NCBI RefSeq assembly: GCF_003863365.1
Contig: NZ_RQXT01000031.1
Span: forward strand, 21,985-85,984
Reading direction: 5' to 3'
Length of the DNA: 64,000 nt
From: Mesorhizobium tamadayense
Lineage (GTDB): Bacteria; Pseudomonadota; Alphaproteobacteria; Rhizobiales; Rhizobiaceae
Shown: piece after piece, positions 1-8,704 of the stretch
How positions within the stretch are numbered: position 1 is the first letter of the stretch
Layout: every line of letters starts with the position of its first letter
Notes under the pieces: model-generated
Told to the model about the DNA's origin: nothing
Database searches by the model: none
Seen by the model: the letters and a program-made list of their open reading frames with translations, nothing else
Translations under genes and position numbers: made by a program

Positions 1-187
1 CGAAGCGCCCGGCGGCGATGGCGATGTCGGTGCCCGGAATGATCTCGCCCGAATGGACATTCACCCAGCGCCCGTTGCGGATGACCAGATCGGCGGGCTT
101 GCGTCCCATTGCGACGTCGACCAGATGCGTCGCCACCTCGGTCCAGGGCTTGGGTTTTGCGGCGCTTGTCGGTTTGGTGTTCGTCAT
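1..187 (-). CDS. ade: Adenine deaminase, N-terminal part (cut by window edge)
   Basis: Only the first 62 codons lie in the window; the gene runs off the left edge. Starting at the ATG at 187, the protein has a polar N-terminus and then the segment PADLVIRNGRWVNVHSGEI followed by IPGTDIAIAAGRF. This matches the first beta strands of the adenine deaminase amidohydrolase family (COG1001), where a short N-terminal beta domain precedes the metal-dependent barrel. The enzyme converts adenine to hypoxanthine and ammonia in purine salvage. The metal-binding histidines lie outside the window, so the call rests on the N-terminus alone; another amidohydrolase remains possible. It is divergent from the hydrolase gene starting at 335. 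Confidence 0.75.
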   Translation of the reverse strand, partial: MTNTKPTSAAKPKPWTEVATHLVDVAMGRKPADLVIRNGRWVNVHSGEIIPGTDIAIAAGRF

Positions 188-334
188 CGCGAGTCCTCTG
201 TTGGGCCCACTCTCGCAAATGTCGGCCTGCGGAGCCAGAGCGTCCCTCCGGCATCAAGCCCAGAAGCTGAGCTTGTTGACTATTCCAGGCGAAAAGCGAT
301 GCTGACCGTCGAAACGAACCGTCGGAGGGGAAAG

Positions 335-1186
335 ATGACCCGTTTCTGGAAAGCGTTCGCCACCATCATCCTGTTCGCCGCATCGTCCGCCCTCGCCACC
401 GCCGAGGAGCGCTGGCAGACCTTGCCGGAGCCGGCCGCGATGCCCAAAGCCGACGAAAGCGGCTACGCGCCGGTCAACGGCATCCAGATGTACTACGCCG
501 TTTTCGGCAAGGGCGACCCGGTCCTGCTCATCCATGGCGGCCTCGGCCATGCCGATATCTGGGCAAGCCAGGTGGTCACCCTCTCCAAGACCCATAAGGT
601 CATCGTTGCCGACAGCCGCGGCCATGGCCGCTCGACGCGCACCGGCGAGCCCTATGGCTACGATCTCATGGCCTCGGACTATCTGGCGCTGCTGGACTTT
701 CTCAAGATCGACAAGACCGCCCTGGTCGGCTGGAGCGACGGCGGCATCATCGGCATCGACATCGCGCTTCATCATCCCGAGCGGCTGACGAGGCTCTTCG
801 CGCAGGCTGCCAATGTCACCACGGATGGCGTCGATCCAGGCGTCATGACCAACAAGACGTTTGCCGCCCACATCGAACGCTCGGGCCGCGACTACAAGAA
901 AATGTCGAAGACGCCTGACCAGTATGACGCCTTCGTCGCGCAGATCAGCCATATGTGGGAATCGCAGCCGGCCTGGACGAAGGAGGAGCTCGGCAAGATC
1001 ACCACGCCGACCGCCATCGTCGCCGGCGACCACGACGAGGCGATCAAACGGGCTCACACGGAATATATGGCCTCCGCCATACCGGGCGCGAGGCTGATCA
1101 TCCTGCCAAACGCCAGCCATTTCGCGATGCTGCAGGCGCCGGACGAGTACAGCCAGGCGGCGCTCGATTTCATCGACGCCAAATAG
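335..1186 (+). CDS. Secreted alpha/beta hydrolase
   Basis: A 283-residue alpha/beta-hydrolase fold protein. Residues 1-22 form a signal peptide (basic start, hydrophobic core, Ala-x-Ala type end at ALATAEE), so it probably acts in the periplasm. The oxyanion-hole motif HGG is at 67-69 and the nucleophile elbow GWSDGG places the catalytic serine at about 134. The acid is probably the Asp in VAGDHDEA and the base the His in NASHF near the C-terminus. I chose the ATG at 335 because GGAGGGG precedes it; the frame is open further upstream, but that extension would bury the signal peptide. The substrate cannot be told from sequence; esterase, lipase-like or haloperoxidase-like activities are all possible. 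Confidence 0.85.
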   Translation: MTRFWKAFATIILFAASSALATAEERWQTLPEPAAMPKADESGYAPVNGIQMYYAVFGKGDPVLLIHGGLGHADIWASQVVTLSKTHKVIVADSRGHGRSTRTGEPYGYDLMASDYLALLDFLKIDKTALVGWSDGGIIGIDIALHHPERLTRLFAQAANVTTDGVDPGVMTNKTFAAHIERSGRDYKKMSKTPDQYDAFVAQISHMWESQPAWTKEELGKITTPTAIVAGDHDEAIKRAHTEYMASAIPGARLIILPNASHFAMLQAPDEYSQAALDFIDAK

Positions 1187-1256
1187 CCGGCGCGTGAGCG
1201 AGCAAGCACCAATGCTCGCTGCCTAATCATCCGGATAGCGCAAGGTGGCGCAGACA

Positions 1257-1457
1257 ATGAGGATCGCGATCTTCATGCTGTCGGCAGCCTTGGCCGGCCT
1301 GACCTTCTTCGCGTTGCAATCATTCTGGGCGTGGGCCGGGCCGATTGCAATCTTCGCCGTCGGCTCATTACTCGCAGAGTACGCTTTCAGCCGGCTGGCC
1401 TCGCTCGAGGAGAAGCAGCGCGATCTGGAAGACCGCGTGCGAAATCCACCGACGTAA
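1257..1457 (+). CDS. Small membrane protein, unknown function
   Basis: A 66-residue protein with two hydrophobic stretches (about residues 2-20 and 25-42), then a charged tail rich in Glu, Lys and Arg (LASLEEKQRDLEDRVRNP) that could form a short cytoplasmic coiled coil. The ATG at 1257 has AAGGTGG about eight bases upstream; a GTG at 1245 in the same frame is the alternative. No family is recognised. Codon use fits the neighbours, and the clear membrane-plus-helix architecture argues for a real gene rather than a chance frame. Confidence 0.55.
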   Translation: MRIAIFMLSAALAGLTFFALQSFWAWAGPIAIFAVGSLLAEYAFSRLASLEEKQRDLEDRVRNPPT

Positions 1458-1548
1458 ACCACTGTTGCAGGAATGCAATTCCGTTTCTCGGCGAATAACG
1501 CTAGGTTGCGTTGAAGAGTCTTTCGAAACCGCCATTTCGGAGAGTTCG

Positions 1549-2214
1549 ATGCGTCGCTTGACGCTTGCCAGTGTCGGCTTTCTTGCGTTGCTGTCCTGGC
1601 CGGCCTTGGCTGCCGACGCAGGCGTCGACCTGCCCATGACCGCGCCCGGCTTCGACTGGACGGGCTACTATGCCGGCCTGCAGGCCGGCTATGGCTGGGG
1701 CTCCTCCGACATCTCCGGCACGGAAGGCGAGCCGTTCGCCGCTTCGCCCGATCTCGATGGCGGCTTTGTTGGCGGCCATGTCGCCGGCCTTTGGCAGTTC
1801 AACCAGGCGGTGCTCGGCGCGCGGGGCGAGCTCAACTATTCCTCGATCGACGGTTCGGCCCTGCTGGGCCCCGGAAATTCTGTCGGCACCGACATCAAAT
1901 GGTTCGGATCGGTCAATGCCGAGGCCGGCTTGGCGGTCGATCGCTGGCTGATCTACGGCGTCGGCGGCGTCGCCTTCGCCGGCATCGAGACCTCGCAAGA
2001 TGCCGGGACCAGCTTCGCCAAGACAAGCACAAGCGCCGGCTGGACGATCGGCGCCGGGATCGACTATGCGCTCGGCAACAATATCATCGTCGGCGCGCAG
2101 TATCGCTACTACGATTTCGGCAAGGAGCATTTCGACGTCCCGGACGACTTCTCCGACCGCGACCAGGACGTGAAGCTGCACACGCTGGGCGTGAACTTCA
2201 GCTATAAATTCTGA
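1549..2214 (+). CDS. Outer-membrane beta-barrel protein (Omp25/RopB-like porin family)
   Basis: A 221-residue protein with a signal peptide (residues 1-21, ending WPALAADAG) followed by the segment FDWTGYYAGLQAGYGWG, the hallmark first strand of the alphaproteobacterial OMP_b-brl family. Alternating hydrophobic and aromatic strands follow, and the last residues, NFSYKF, end in phenylalanine as required for BAM-mediated outer-membrane insertion. These proteins form small eight-stranded barrels that contribute to envelope stability and surface properties. The ATG at 1549 is chosen because the open frame upstream would place about 68 residues before the signal peptide; a GGAG is near the start. 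Confidence 0.85.
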   Translation: MRRLTLASVGFLALLSWPALAADAGVDLPMTAPGFDWTGYYAGLQAGYGWGSSDISGTEGEPFAASPDLDGGFVGGHVAGLWQFNQAVLGARGELNYSSIDGSALLGPGNSVGTDIKWFGSVNAEAGLAVDRWLIYGVGGVAFAGIETSQDAGTSFAKTSTSAGWTIGAGIDYALGNNIIVGAQYRYYDFGKEHFDVPDDFSDRDQDVKLHTLGVNFSYKF

Positions 2215-2473
2215 GAGGAATGAAGACGGCCGACGCCCGCAGGGGGCGGGGGGAATGGGTAGGGCCTGATGGACGCCGGCCGCGGCAGATCAAATCTGTC
2301 GCGTGAATTAGCCTAGCGCGCGCCTCCCGAGGCGTAATTCCGTGATCACACCACTATCCAGATCAAGCCGAAATGGTCTTGCCCGCCGGCATTTCCGCGA
2401 GGCACTCCTCGCATCACATCGCCAGTTTTGCGCTGTCGTGCTCCACGGAAAGACCGCCCCGGCTAAACATGGC

Positions 2474-2500
2474 TTGACGGCTTGCGGCTGGCATCTGAAA
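2474..2500 (+). promoter_or_regulatory. Candidate promoter for tRNA-Leu
   Basis: CTTGACG at 2473-2479 is a good alphaproteobacterial -35 element. A weak -10 (CTGAAA, 2495-2500) follows at a short spacing and would place the transcription start a few bases before the tRNA. The -35 is convincing, the -10 is not. Confidence 0.4.
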
Positions 2501-2511
2501 AGGACTCGCCT

Positions 2512-2597
2512 GCGGACGTGGCGGAATTGGTAGACGCAAGGGACTTAAAATCCCTCGATCTCTGATCGTGCGGGTTCGATCCCCGCCGTCCGCACCA
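2512..2597 (+). tRNA. tRNA-Leu (anticodon UAA)
   Basis: An 86-nt cloverleaf including an encoded CCA end. The acceptor stem pairs GCGGACG (2512-2518) with CGTCCGC (2587-2593), and the discriminator base is A. The anticodon stem AGGGA/TCCCT encloses the loop CTTAAAA, giving anticodon TAA. A long variable arm follows, as expected of a class II tRNA, and the T arm carries GGGTTCGATCCCC. It decodes UUA and UUG codons. No integrase gene or repeated 3' end is seen beside it. Confidence 0.95.
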
Positions 2598-2735
2598 CCC
2601 TTCGCTCTTCGAGCTTCGGTGGCAGGCCACCTGAGGCTCGATGGATAGAGGAGTGTCCTCCGAAAGCCTTGGCGAGGCAGGCTGTTGCTGCTGCAACCTG
2701 CTGCTGGATTAAGGGCGCAAAAATGTCGCTGCGGC

Positions 2736-3314
2736 TCAAGCCTTGATCGGATTGAGCTTGAGATGCTGGATCAGGATGATGGTCTTGGCGTCGATGATAC
2801 GGCCGTCGACAATGCCGGCCAGCGCCTCGTCGAGCGGCATCTCCAGAACCTCGATGTCCTCGCCCTCCTCCGGTGCTCCGCCGCCGTCGGAGATGCGGTC
2901 GCCAGGTGAATAGCGCGCGGTAAAGAACCAGAGCCGTTCCGTCACGCTGCCGGGGCTCATGTAAGGCGAAAACAGCCGCTCAACGTCCTTCAGACGATAG
3001 CCGAGCTCCTCTTCCGCTTCCTTGCGGATGCAGGTTTCCGGATCGTTTTCGTCGAGCAGGCCGGCGCAGGCCTCGATCAGCGGCTCGCGATGGCCGGTGA
3101 CATAGGCCGGATAGCGGAACTGCCGCACCAAAAGCACCGTCGAGCGGTCGGGATCGTAGGGCAGGATCACCGCGCCGTCGCCGCGGTCGTAGGTCTGGCG
3201 GGTCTGCGTTTCCCAGCGCCCGTCGCGGCGGCGATAGTCGAGCACTGTCTTCTTCAGCACCGCCCAATCATCGGACAGGACTTCTTCAGAACGGACGCGC
3301 ACGCGATCTTCCAT
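2736..3314 (-). CDS. Nudix hydrolase, NudK-like (GDP-mannose/ADP-sugar pyrophosphatase)
   Basis: A 192-residue Nudix enzyme that would split a nucleoside diphosphate sugar into NMP and sugar phosphate. The region CAGLLDENDPETCIRKEAEE (about residues 82-101) is the Nudix box in the variant form seen in Escherichia coli NudK, with Lys in place of the usual Arg and the metal-binding EAEEELGY. The downstream segments YMSPGSVTE and DAKTIILIQHL also match NudK rather than the ADP-ribose pyrophosphatase NudF. It stands alone between tRNA-Leu and a dispersed palindrome. GDP-mannose as substrate is inference from family resemblance. Confidence 0.82.
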   Translation of the reverse strand: MEDRVRVRSEEVLSDDWAVLKKTVLDYRRRDGRWETQTRQTYDRGDGAVILPYDPDRSTVLLVRQFRYPAYVTGHREPLIEACAGLLDENDPETCIRKEAEEELGYRLKDVERLFSPYMSPGSVTERLWFFTARYSPGDRISDGGGAPEEGEDIEVLEMPLDEALAGIVDGRIIDAKTIILIQHLKLNPIKA

Positions 3315-3346
3315 GATGAGCTCCTTGCTGCCGGCGACAAGGGTTA

Positions 3347-3403
3347 GAGCAATTCCAGGAAAAGTGTGAAACGGTTTTCCGTCCGGAATTGCGTCAAAAC
3401 AAA
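3347..3403 (+). repeat. Dispersed palindromic repeat, family 1, copy A
   Basis: A 57-bp unit beginning GAGCAATTCCAGGAAAAG and ending with GGAATTGCGTC and an A-rich tail. The outer parts (GCAATTCC...GGAATTGC) and the inner parts (GGAAAA...TTTTCC) pair, so the RNA or single strand forms a long hairpin. Related copies are at 13455, 13513, 20520, 39175 (opposite strand) and 58055. Confidence 0.85.
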
Positions 3404-3532
3404 AGAGATAGAGCGAACAGGATCGTGCGCAATGTGCCGAAGCCGCTGGCCCAGCAGACTCTCACCGTCTCTTGTCTGGCGCGAAGCACCGCGGGTGCCT
3501 AGATACCGATATCTCTCCCAGGAGCCCGTCTC

Positions 3533-4636
3533 ATGACATCATCGCTTTTCCAGCCGATCACCCTCGGCGGCCTCACCTTCCCCAACCGCATCGCGGTGGC
3601 GCCAATGTGCCAGTATTCGGCCGAGGACGGTTCCGCTAGCGACTGGCATCTTCACCACTGGATGAACCTGGCCATGTCCGGCGCCGGCATGGTGACAGTC
3701 GAGATGACCGACGTCGAGCGGCGCGGCCGCATCTCGCATGGCTGCCTTGGCCTCTACTCCGACGACAACGAGGCGGCGGCCAAGCGCACGCTCGATGCCG
3801 CCAGGCGCGTCGCCGCGCCCGCCACCAAATTCGGCGTCCAGCTCGCCCATGCCGGCCGCAAGGCCTCGTGTCAGCGCCCGTGGGAAGGCGGCGGGCCGCT
3901 GAAGCCGGACCAGGATCCCTGGCCGATCGTGTCGGCCTCGGCGATCGCCTACGATACGGGCTGGCAGGTGCCCCACGCCCTGGAAGAGGATGAGATACAG
4001 CAAGTCATCGGACGTTTCGCCGAGGCGGCCGGGCGGGCTGAGCGCGCCGGCTTCGATTTCATCGAGCTGCACGCCGCACACGGCTATCTGATCTTCCAGT
4101 TCTTGTCGCCGCTCTCCAACCAGCGCACCGACCGCTGGGGCGGCTCGCTGGAAAACCGCATGCGCTTCGCCGTCGAGATCGCCAGGGCGGTGAAGAAGGC
4201 CGCGCCGGCCTTGATGATGGGGGCGCGCCTTTCGGTGAAGGAATGGGTCGACGGCGGCTTCGAGGTCGAAGACGCGATCGAAGTGGCCAAGGCGCTGAAG
4301 GCGGAAAGCGTCGCCTATCTGTGCTGCTCCAGCGGCGGCAATTCGCCATTGCAGCAGCTGCCCGGCGGTCCCGGTTACCAGGTGCATCTGGCCGAAGCCG
4401 TGCGCAAGGGTGCCGACATTCCGACGCGCGCCGTGGGCCTGATCGACGATCCGCAGCAGGCCGAGGCGATTTTGGCCGATGGCCGCGCCGACATGGTGGC
4501 GCTGGCGCGCGCCTTCCTTGCCGATCCGCGCTGGGGCTGGCGCGCGGCCGCGACGTTCGGCGAGGAGATCCGTCCGGCGCCGCAGCTGGCGCGCTCGGTC
4601 ACGACGATGCGGCACTGGATGAAGGCGGCCGGCTGA
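3533..4636 (+). CDS. NADH:flavin oxidoreductase, old yellow enzyme family (YqjM/XenA type)
   Basis: A 367-residue FMN-binding TIM barrel that would reduce activated alkenes (enals, enones, nitro compounds) with NAD(P)H. The N-terminal PMCQYSAEDG holds the Cys and Tyr typical of the short, YqjM-like class of old yellow enzymes. VQLAHAGRKA and ELHAAHGYLIFQFLSP carry the His residues and substrate/FMN-contact motifs. The C-terminal ADMVALARAFLADPRWGWRA binds the FMN phosphate and ends with the short-class Arg/Trp region. Length matches the subclass. CAGGAG lies just upstream of the ATG. A role in stress or xenobiotic detoxification is inference. Confidence 0.9.
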   Translation: MTSSLFQPITLGGLTFPNRIAVAPMCQYSAEDGSASDWHLHHWMNLAMSGAGMVTVEMTDVERRGRISHGCLGLYSDDNEAAAKRTLDAARRVAAPATKFGVQLAHAGRKASCQRPWEGGGPLKPDQDPWPIVSASAIAYDTGWQVPHALEEDEIQQVIGRFAEAAGRAERAGFDFIELHAAHGYLIFQFLSPLSNQRTDRWGGSLENRMRFAVEIARAVKKAAPALMMGARLSVKEWVDGGFEVEDAIEVAKALKAESVAYLCCSSGGNSPLQQLPGGPGYQVHLAEAVRKGADIPTRAVGLIDDPQQAEAILADGRADMVALARAFLADPRWGWRAAATFGEEIRPAPQLARSVTTMRHWMKAAG

Positions 4637-4732
4637 ACCGGCTATCTCCGCAGGTGACGCAGGGGCTGAGACCTTTGGGCGCAGGCGTCCCGCCACGATT
4701 GCAACCAAATTGGCCGTTTTGCGTTGGCGGCC

Positions 4733-5011
4733 ATGACAGACAGCAAGCCATTTGAAAAGCCGGTGGTGGTCGAGCTCGGCCAAGTCGGCAAATATCGCCA
4801 GATCCGCAGCACCCGCGAAGCCGCCGAGTGCCTGATGACCGTGTGGCCGCTCAATCGCGGCCAGCGGCATCGTGATGCCCTCGACACTTGCCTCAAAGCG
4901 CTGGAAGGTTATCGTTCGACGGCGGACGCACGCCGCGCGTTGATCGAGGCAGCCGAAGAATCCGAAGTGCTGGTTCCCGAAGACAGGTTGCCTGACGAAA
5001 AGCTGCATTGA
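4733..5011 (+). CDS. DUF982 family protein
   Basis: A 92-residue protein matching the rhizobial DUF982 pattern: an N-terminal beta region (VVVELGQVGKYRQIRST), the helix AAECLMTVWP, then RGQRHRDALDTCLKALEG and the terminal helix ARRALIEAAEES. These proteins are small, usually multicopy in rhizobia, and have no known function. I start at the ATG at 4733; an upstream start at 4724 in the same frame adds three residues. It is followed at 31 bp by another small protein gene on the same strand, so the two may be cotranscribed. Confidence 0.75.
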   Translation: MTDSKPFEKPVVVELGQVGKYRQIRSTREAAECLMTVWPLNRGQRHRDALDTCLKALEGYRSTADARRALIEAAEESEVLVPEDRLPDEKLH

Positions 5012-5042
5012 GCAAGCAAGGGTTTCTCGACCGGAGGATTCC

Positions 5043-5282
5043 ATGGCGAAACTGACTTACAAGATCGTCGAGCATGACGGCGGGTGGGCCTACAAGGTCG
5101 GCTCGACTTTTTCAGAAACGTTTCCCACGCACCAGGACGCGCTGCGCGCCGCCGAAATTGCCTCGGCCGAGCAACAGGTCGCCGGCGCCACGGACGGCAT
5201 CCAGTATGAGGATTCCGAGGGTGTCTGGCATGACGAACTGGCCGACGGCCGCGACCGGCCACAGACCGAAGTTTCCGATTAG
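5043..5282 (+). CDS. DUF2188-like small protein
   Basis: A 79-residue hydrophilic protein starting MAKLTYKIVEHDGGWAYKV, then FSETFPTHQDALRAAEIA and an acidic C-terminus. The order of a beta hairpin with HDGGWAYK, a Phe-Pro-Thr turn and an Ala-rich helix is the DUF2188 signature found in many rhizobia; function unknown. CGGAGG lies a few bases upstream of the ATG, a strong ribosome-binding site. The short gap from the DUF982 gene suggests one transcript. Confidence 0.72.
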   Translation: MAKLTYKIVEHDGGWAYKVGSTFSETFPTHQDALRAAEIASAEQQVAGATDGIQYEDSEGVWHDELADGRDRPQTEVSD

Positions 5283-5349
5283 TTCTTCACGCCCGCGCCG
5301 CGACCGACCATGCCCCTGCCTTCATGCCGGCCGCTGGCGGACGCGTCGG

Positions 5350-5631
5350 TTATTTGCCGCAGTACTGGTCGTTGACGTTCTGCCCGGAATTGGCGTCGGG
5401 TCCGGGCGTATCCGAGGCGCATGGGCCGATGGGGCCTGGATTGCCGAGGCTGTTAAGGCCGGTGGCTTCGATGCTCGAAGAGATACTGCCTGTGGTGTAA
5501 GGATCGACGGGCTCGACCCGTTCGTTCGAGACCGGACGATCACGGTGCCACCACGACCACATGTCCGAGGACTGCGCCATTGCTGAGGTTGCCATGCCCA
5601 GCATGAGCGCGGAGGCTGCAAGAACTTTCAT
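5350..5631 (-). CDS. Small secreted protein, unknown function
   Basis: A 93-residue protein with a clear signal peptide (MKVLAASALMLGMATSAMAQ), followed by a Trp-rich start of the mature part (SSDMWSWWHRDRPVSN), a TTGSISSS segment and two cysteines near the end (GPCASD, DQYCGK) that could form a disulfide in the periplasm. No family is recognised. Two starts compete: ATG at 5631 lies ten bases after a GGAG, while ATG at 5637 is only four bases after it; I chose 5631. The gene stands alone and converges with the DUF2188-like gene. Confidence 0.65.
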   Translation of the reverse strand: MKVLAASALMLGMATSAMAQSSDMWSWWHRDRPVSNERVEPVDPYTTGSISSSIEATGLNSLGNPGPIGPCASDTPGPDANSGQNVNDQYCGK

Positions 5632-5808
5632 AAGCATCGGACTCCATTTCGCTGATCGCCGAAGCGTTCCCGGCGACGCGAATGAAACCCAGGGTTGGGT
5701 GCAAAAGTTCCAAGGCAAAATCTGCGTAGAGCAAGAAGTGCGACACATTTTTGTGACGAGGCCGTGAGCCGCCCCGCAACATGGGACTTGGCAGGTCACC
5801 CTCGAAAT

Positions 5809-6783
5809 TCAGGCCGCGCCTGCGAACGCACGTGTAGCGATGCGTCGGATGAAGGCGACCACGCGTTCCGGATCCACGAATTGCGGCATGTGCCCGAGCC
5901 CTTGTACCCGTTCGAAGTCGAGCTCCTCGATCTTGCCCGGCATCGGCTCGCCATGCGCCGCGATGCCGATGACCCGGTCCTCCGCGCCGAACAGGATGCC
6001 GGCCGGCATCGCGATCTCGCCATAGCGCTGCTCCAGGCGGCCGAGATCCTCTTCCACCGCCACGAAGTCCGACGACGTCGCATGGAAATGGGCGGGCCGC
6101 AGCCCGAGCCACCCGCCTCCGGCGATCATGTAATCCCCGGGTACCGCTTGCGGCGCGAAGATGAATTTCATCGTGGGCTCCGCATATTTCAGGCTGGCCG
6201 GTATCGCTACCGTGTGGGCCAAGACCCGGCGCCACAGGCGTGAAGGCACATAGAGCAGGTCGAATTTCTGGCGCACCCTCGCCTCCAGATGTGTCAGCGG
6301 CGCGAGCAGCGCGATGCCTGAAATCGCCGCCGGATGCTCGATCGCGAGCGCAAGCGCGATAGCGCCGCCGAGCGAATGGCCGACGATCAAGGGCCGCTCC
6401 AACTCGAGCTCCTCGATGAAACGCCACACCGCTTCCGCCTGTTCGGGCAGGCGGCCGCTCGCCCCGGCTGCCCGCACCGAGTATCCCGAACCCGGCCGGT
6501 CGAGAGCGATCAGCCGGTAGCCGGCACCGAAGCGTCCGAACAGCGTATGCCGGAAATGGTGGAACTGCCCGCCGAGGCCGTGCAGGAAGACGATCGGTCT
6601 ACCCTCGCCTTCTTCGACATAGTGGATGCGGTTGCCGTCGATCTCGACGAACTTGCCGCAAGCCGGCACCAGCCTTTCAGCCCTGGCCGCGATCCACCAT
6701 GTTGCAAGCATAGAGCCGAGCACGACGACTGCCGCCGCAACGAGCAGGCCGCCGACCAGCCACGACAAAACCGATATCAGCAT
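5809..6783 (-). CDS. Membrane-anchored alpha/beta hydrolase
   Basis: A 324-residue protein with an N-terminal membrane anchor (residues about 3-32, no cleavage site) and an alpha/beta-hydrolase domain. HGLGG near 68-72 gives the oxyanion hole and GHSLGG places the catalytic serine at about 137. The Asp in FGAEDRV and the His in GLGHMPQ complete the likely triad. The classic GHSLGG elbow and the cap region resemble lipases, epoxide-hydrolase-like and C-C-bond hydrolases, and substrate cannot be assigned. Because the anchor is near the N-terminus, the domain probably faces the periplasm. It is divergent from the CinA-like gene at 6911. Confidence 0.82.
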   Translation of the reverse strand: MLISVLSWLVGGLLVAAAVVVLGSMLATWWIAARAERLVPACGKFVEIDGNRIHYVEEGEGRPIVFLHGLGGQFHHFRHTLFGRFGAGYRLIALDRPGSGYSVRAAGASGRLPEQAEAVWRFIEELELERPLIVGHSLGGAIALALAIEHPAAISGIALLAPLTHLEARVRQKFDLLYVPSRLWRRVLAHTVAIPASLKYAEPTMKFIFAPQAVPGDYMIAGGGWLGLRPAHFHATSSDFVAVEEDLGRLEQRYGEIAMPAGILFGAEDRVIGIAAHGEPMPGKIEELDFERVQGLGHMPQFVDPERVVAFIRRIATRAFAGAA

Positions 6784-6910
6784 CTTCCACCCCGACCGGA
6801 CCGGCGCACCTTACCCACAACCGCCTCTGCCACAAGAGCCCGCCCCGCCTGCGCATTGCAGCCGGCTGACTGCCGCGTTATCTCAGGCGACCTTGTTCCC
6901 GGAGCCAGCC

Positions 6911-7651
6911 ATGTCTGAAATCGTTACCGCCGCCATGCTCGTCATCGGCGATGAGATCCTCTCCGGCAGGACCAAGGACAAGAACATCGGTCATCTCGCC
7001 GATATCATGACGGCGATCGGCATCGATCTGAAAGAAGTCCGCATCGTTCCCGACGAGGAGGACGAGATCGTCGCCGCCGTCAACGCGCTCCGCGCCCGCC
7101 ACACCTATGTCTTCACCACCGGCGGCATCGGCCCCACGCATGACGACATCACCGCCGATTCGATAGCCAAGGCCTTCGGCGTGCCCTGCGAATACGATGC
7201 CAAGGCCTACGCCATGCTGGAGGCAAGCTATGCCAAGCGTGGCATCGAATTCACCGCGGCGCGCAAGCGCATGACGCGCATGCCGCGCGGCGCCGACCAC
7301 ATCGACAACCCGGTATCGATCGCGCCGGGCTTCCGAATCGGCAACGTTCACGTGATGGCCGGCGTGCCGTCGATCTTCCAGGCGATGCTCGACAATGTGG
7401 TGCCGACACTGAAGACCGGCACCAAGATGCTGTCGGCTGCAGTGCACTGCCCGTTCGGCGAAGGCCTGATCGGCGGACCGCTGGCCGACATCCAGAAGGC
7501 GCATCCCGACACCATCATCGGCTCCTACCCGAAATATGGCGACGGCAAGTTCTGGACCGAGCTTGTGGTGCGCGCCCGCAGCGAAGGGGCTCTCGAGGTC
7601 GCGCGCAAAGACGTTGAGGCCATGGTGGCGGGCCTGTCGGCCGCGAGTTGA
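6911..7651 (+). CDS. Molybdopterin-binding (MoaB/CinA N-terminal type) protein
   Basis: A 246-residue protein starting MSEIVTAAMLVIGDEILSGR, the N-terminal signature of the CinA/COG1058 family. TTGGIGPTHDDIT is the conserved phosphate/pterin-binding loop of the MoCF-biosynthesis fold. The protein ends without the separate C-terminal nicotinamide-mononucleotide deamidase domain of full CinA, so it is the short form common in alphaproteobacteria. Proposed roles are nucleotide or cofactor pyrophosphatase activity; the exact substrate is not settled. I chose the ATG at 6911 because GGAG lies just upstream and homology begins there; the open frame to 6626 is read-through. Confidence 0.85.
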   Translation: MSEIVTAAMLVIGDEILSGRTKDKNIGHLADIMTAIGIDLKEVRIVPDEEDEIVAAVNALRARHTYVFTTGGIGPTHDDITADSIAKAFGVPCEYDAKAYAMLEASYAKRGIEFTAARKRMTRMPRGADHIDNPVSIAPGFRIGNVHVMAGVPSIFQAMLDNVVPTLKTGTKMLSAAVHCPFGEGLIGGPLADIQKAHPDTIIGSYPKYGDGKFWTELVVRARSEGALEVARKDVEAMVAGLSAAS

Positions 7652-7756
7652 TCCCGGAACCAGAACGGGCGCACCGGCGTTTCTGGCATGGCACTTTCGT
7701 GCCGGCCATTTGATGGCCGGAGGCGCGCTTGCGCCGACAAATTTGAGGGACCTGTC

Positions 7757-8590
7757 ATGCGCTTCAAGACGATCGTCGCCATTCTGCAGAACGAACAGGA
7801 CGCCGAGCGCGTGCTCGACTGCGCCATCCCGCTCGCCGAGCGGTTCGAGAGCCACCTCGTCGGCATCCATGCGGAGGCGCTTCCGGTCCCCTACACGTCG
7901 GCCACCGGTTTCCCCGACACTGAATTCCTGCAGGTCTCGGCCGAGATGAACAAGGAGCGAGCCGATAAGCTGCGGGCGGTCTTTCTCAGACGCATGGAGG
8001 ATTCCGGCCTGTCCTTCGAGTGGCGCAGCCTCGAAAGCTTCTCCGGCGACAGCGCGCTGACCGGCATATCTAGCGTGCGGGCGGCTGACCTGATCATCGC
8101 CGCGCAGCGCGATACCGGAGGCGATCCGGGCGCCGATGTCGACACGCTGGTCTACGACGCCGGCCGGCCGGTGCTTGTCGTTCCGCATGCCGGGCCGCTC
8201 GTCACCACCTTCAGGCGCGTGCTGCTCGCCTGGAACGGCAGCAGGGAGGCCGCGCGCGCCGCATTCGACGCCCTGCCCTTCATCAGCGAAGCGGACAAGA
8301 CCGACATTCTCGTCATCGACCCGCCGGAGACGCTTGACGAGGCTCCCGAGGCGGCGGGCGCCGAGATCGCGGCGGCCTTATCCCGCCACGGCGCCAATGT
8401 CAGCGTCTCCGTGCAGAAATCGGCCGGAGCCTCGGTCGACGACATTATCCAGGAAAGGATCACGGAATCCGGAACCGACCTGCTGGTGCTCGGCGCCTAC
8501 AGCCACTCCTGGCTGCGCCAGCTACTGTTCGGCGGCGTCACCCGCACTGTGCTGCGCACGGCAAACATAGCGGCCTTCCTGTCGAGATAA
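7757..8590 (+). CDS. Universal stress protein, two UspA domains
   Basis: A 277-residue cytoplasmic protein made of two tandem UspA folds. The first begins MRFKTIVAILQNEQDAERVL, the second at about residue 150 (RRVLLAWNGSREAARA). The second domain ends with VLGAYSHSWLRQLLFGGVT, which resembles the ATP-binding G-x2-G-x9-G-S/T motif but has Ser in place of the second Gly, so nucleotide binding is uncertain. Members aid survival under stress or starvation. The start at 7757 is preceded by GAGGGAC. It lies 105 bp after the CinA-like gene on the same strand. Confidence 0.88.
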   Translation: MRFKTIVAILQNEQDAERVLDCAIPLAERFESHLVGIHAEALPVPYTSATGFPDTEFLQVSAEMNKERADKLRAVFLRRMEDSGLSFEWRSLESFSGDSALTGISSVRAADLIIAAQRDTGGDPGADVDTLVYDAGRPVLVVPHAGPLVTTFRRVLLAWNGSREAARAAFDALPFISEADKTDILVIDPPETLDEAPEAAGAEIAAALSRHGANVSVSVQKSAGASVDDIIQERITESGTDLLVLGAYSHSWLRQLLFGGVTRTVLRTANIAAFLSR

Positions 8591-8704
8591 GTTCACAGCC
8601 ATCATTGGCTGCCACCTTGCCAAGGCTGGCGCTTTCCGGCTAATTCCGCCCGCATTCCATTGTATCTCGCGCGCCGCGGCGCGCGCTTGCGGAGTGCGCG
8701 AACC

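Noticed and set aside
2215..2511. Gene between the outer-membrane protein and tRNA-Leu
   Set aside because: The 297-bp gap has only short frames without ribosome-binding sites; apart from the tRNA promoter candidate I see nothing in it.
2512..2597. tRNA-Leu as a phage or island attachment site
   Set aside because: No integrase gene beside it and no repeat of the tRNA 3' end was seen within the window.
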